In this document: positions 32,851 through 32,933 of the stretch, piece after piece | How the letters are laid out: each line of letters opens with the position of its first letter | Position numbering within the stretch: position 1 is the first letter of the stretch | Origin: Vibrio rotiferianus CAIM 577 = LMG 21460 | GTDB lineage: Bacteria; Pseudomonadota; Gammaproteobacteria; Enterobacterales; Vibrionaceae | Direction: 5' to 3' | DNA: 32,933 nt | NCBI RefSeq assembly: GCF_002741985.1 | Contig: NZ_APHW01000034.1 | Span: 1 to 32,933 of the forward strand | Translations under genes and position numbers: made by a program | Notes under the pieces: generated by a model | Databases searched by the model: none | Seen by the model: only the letters and a program-made list of their open reading frames with translations | Told to the model about the DNA's origin: nothing

Positions 32851-32933
32851 ATGGTTAAGCCTCACGGGCAATTAGTACAGGTTAGCTCAACGCCTCACAA
32901 CGCTTACACACCCTGCCTATCAACGTTCATAGT
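32851..32933 (-). rRNA. rrl: 23S ribosomal RNA, 3' end (cut by window edge)
   Basis: On the reverse strand the sequence runs GTTGATAGGCAGGGTGTG, AAGCG, GCGTTGAGCTAACC, GTACTAAT and ends GTGAGGCTTAACC, which is the conserved last part of bacterial 23S rRNA. The rest lies beyond the right edge. Confidence 0.96.

Overview
The window looks like an origin-proximal part of chromosome 1 of a Vibrio, probably of the Harveyi clade (V. parahaemolyticus/V. alginolyticus type). This rests on recognisable Vibrio versions of FtsY, CyaA, HemX/HemY and LptM, on gene neighbourhoods shared with Escherichia coli (ftsY-rsmD-yhhL/yhhM/yhhN; rhtB-pldB-yigL; cyaA-cyaY-lptM-dapF-DUF484-xerC-yigB; hemCDXY divergent from cyaA), on a perfect 16-bp parS site, and on the end of an rRNA operon at the right edge. 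The species call is inference; no search was run.

Layout. 1-3095: start of ftsY (reverse) with a long GAAGCA hexanucleotide repeat, then rsmD and yhhL forward, then marC/yhgN (frameshifted), a yecH-like gene and yhhN in reverse. 3096-4090: a G-poor, gene-free stretch ending in a free-standing 26-codon membrane peptide gene with its own promoter and terminator. 4089-6740: a membrane-anchored HEPN/DUF4145-like protein, yhhM, a WecH-like acyltransferase and a cystatin-like lipoprotein. 6760-10160: an arsenic operon (arsR, GAPDH, a CX5R phosphatase, arsJ) in reverse. 10224-14144: an EAL-HDOD protein, rhtB (frameshifted), pldB and yigL. 14215-19440: an EVE protein, a large lipoprotein, a DTW-domain enzyme, the parS site and a FIST-GGDEF-EAL protein. 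19581-24214: yigB, xerC, a DUF484 gene, dapF, lysA and lptM in reverse. 24289-31618: cyaY, cyaA and the haem operon hemC-hemD-hemX-hemY. 31680-32340 has no gene but is rich in inverted repeats. 32373-32933: rrn terminators, tRNA-Ser(UGA), 5S rRNA and the 3' end of 23S rRNA, all reverse.

How genes work together. GAPDH and ArsJ together form a known arsenate export route (1-arseno-3-phosphoglycerate is made, then exported); ArsR is the sensor, and the phosphatase between GAPDH and ArsJ is the unexplained member. LysA and DapF both act on diaminopimelate. CyaA carries a CRP-like site over its promoter, fitting feedback by cAMP-CRP. HemC, HemD and the HemX/HemY membrane proteins form one tetrapyrrole operon with overlapping or closely spaced genes.

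Most of the window is conserved housekeeping sequence. The less ordinary items are the phosphatase in the arsenic operon, the cystatin-like lipoprotein, the HEPN-like membrane protein, the micro-gene at 3944, the parS site, two genes broken by one extra base in poly-G tracts, and the structured non-coding block beside the rRNA operon.
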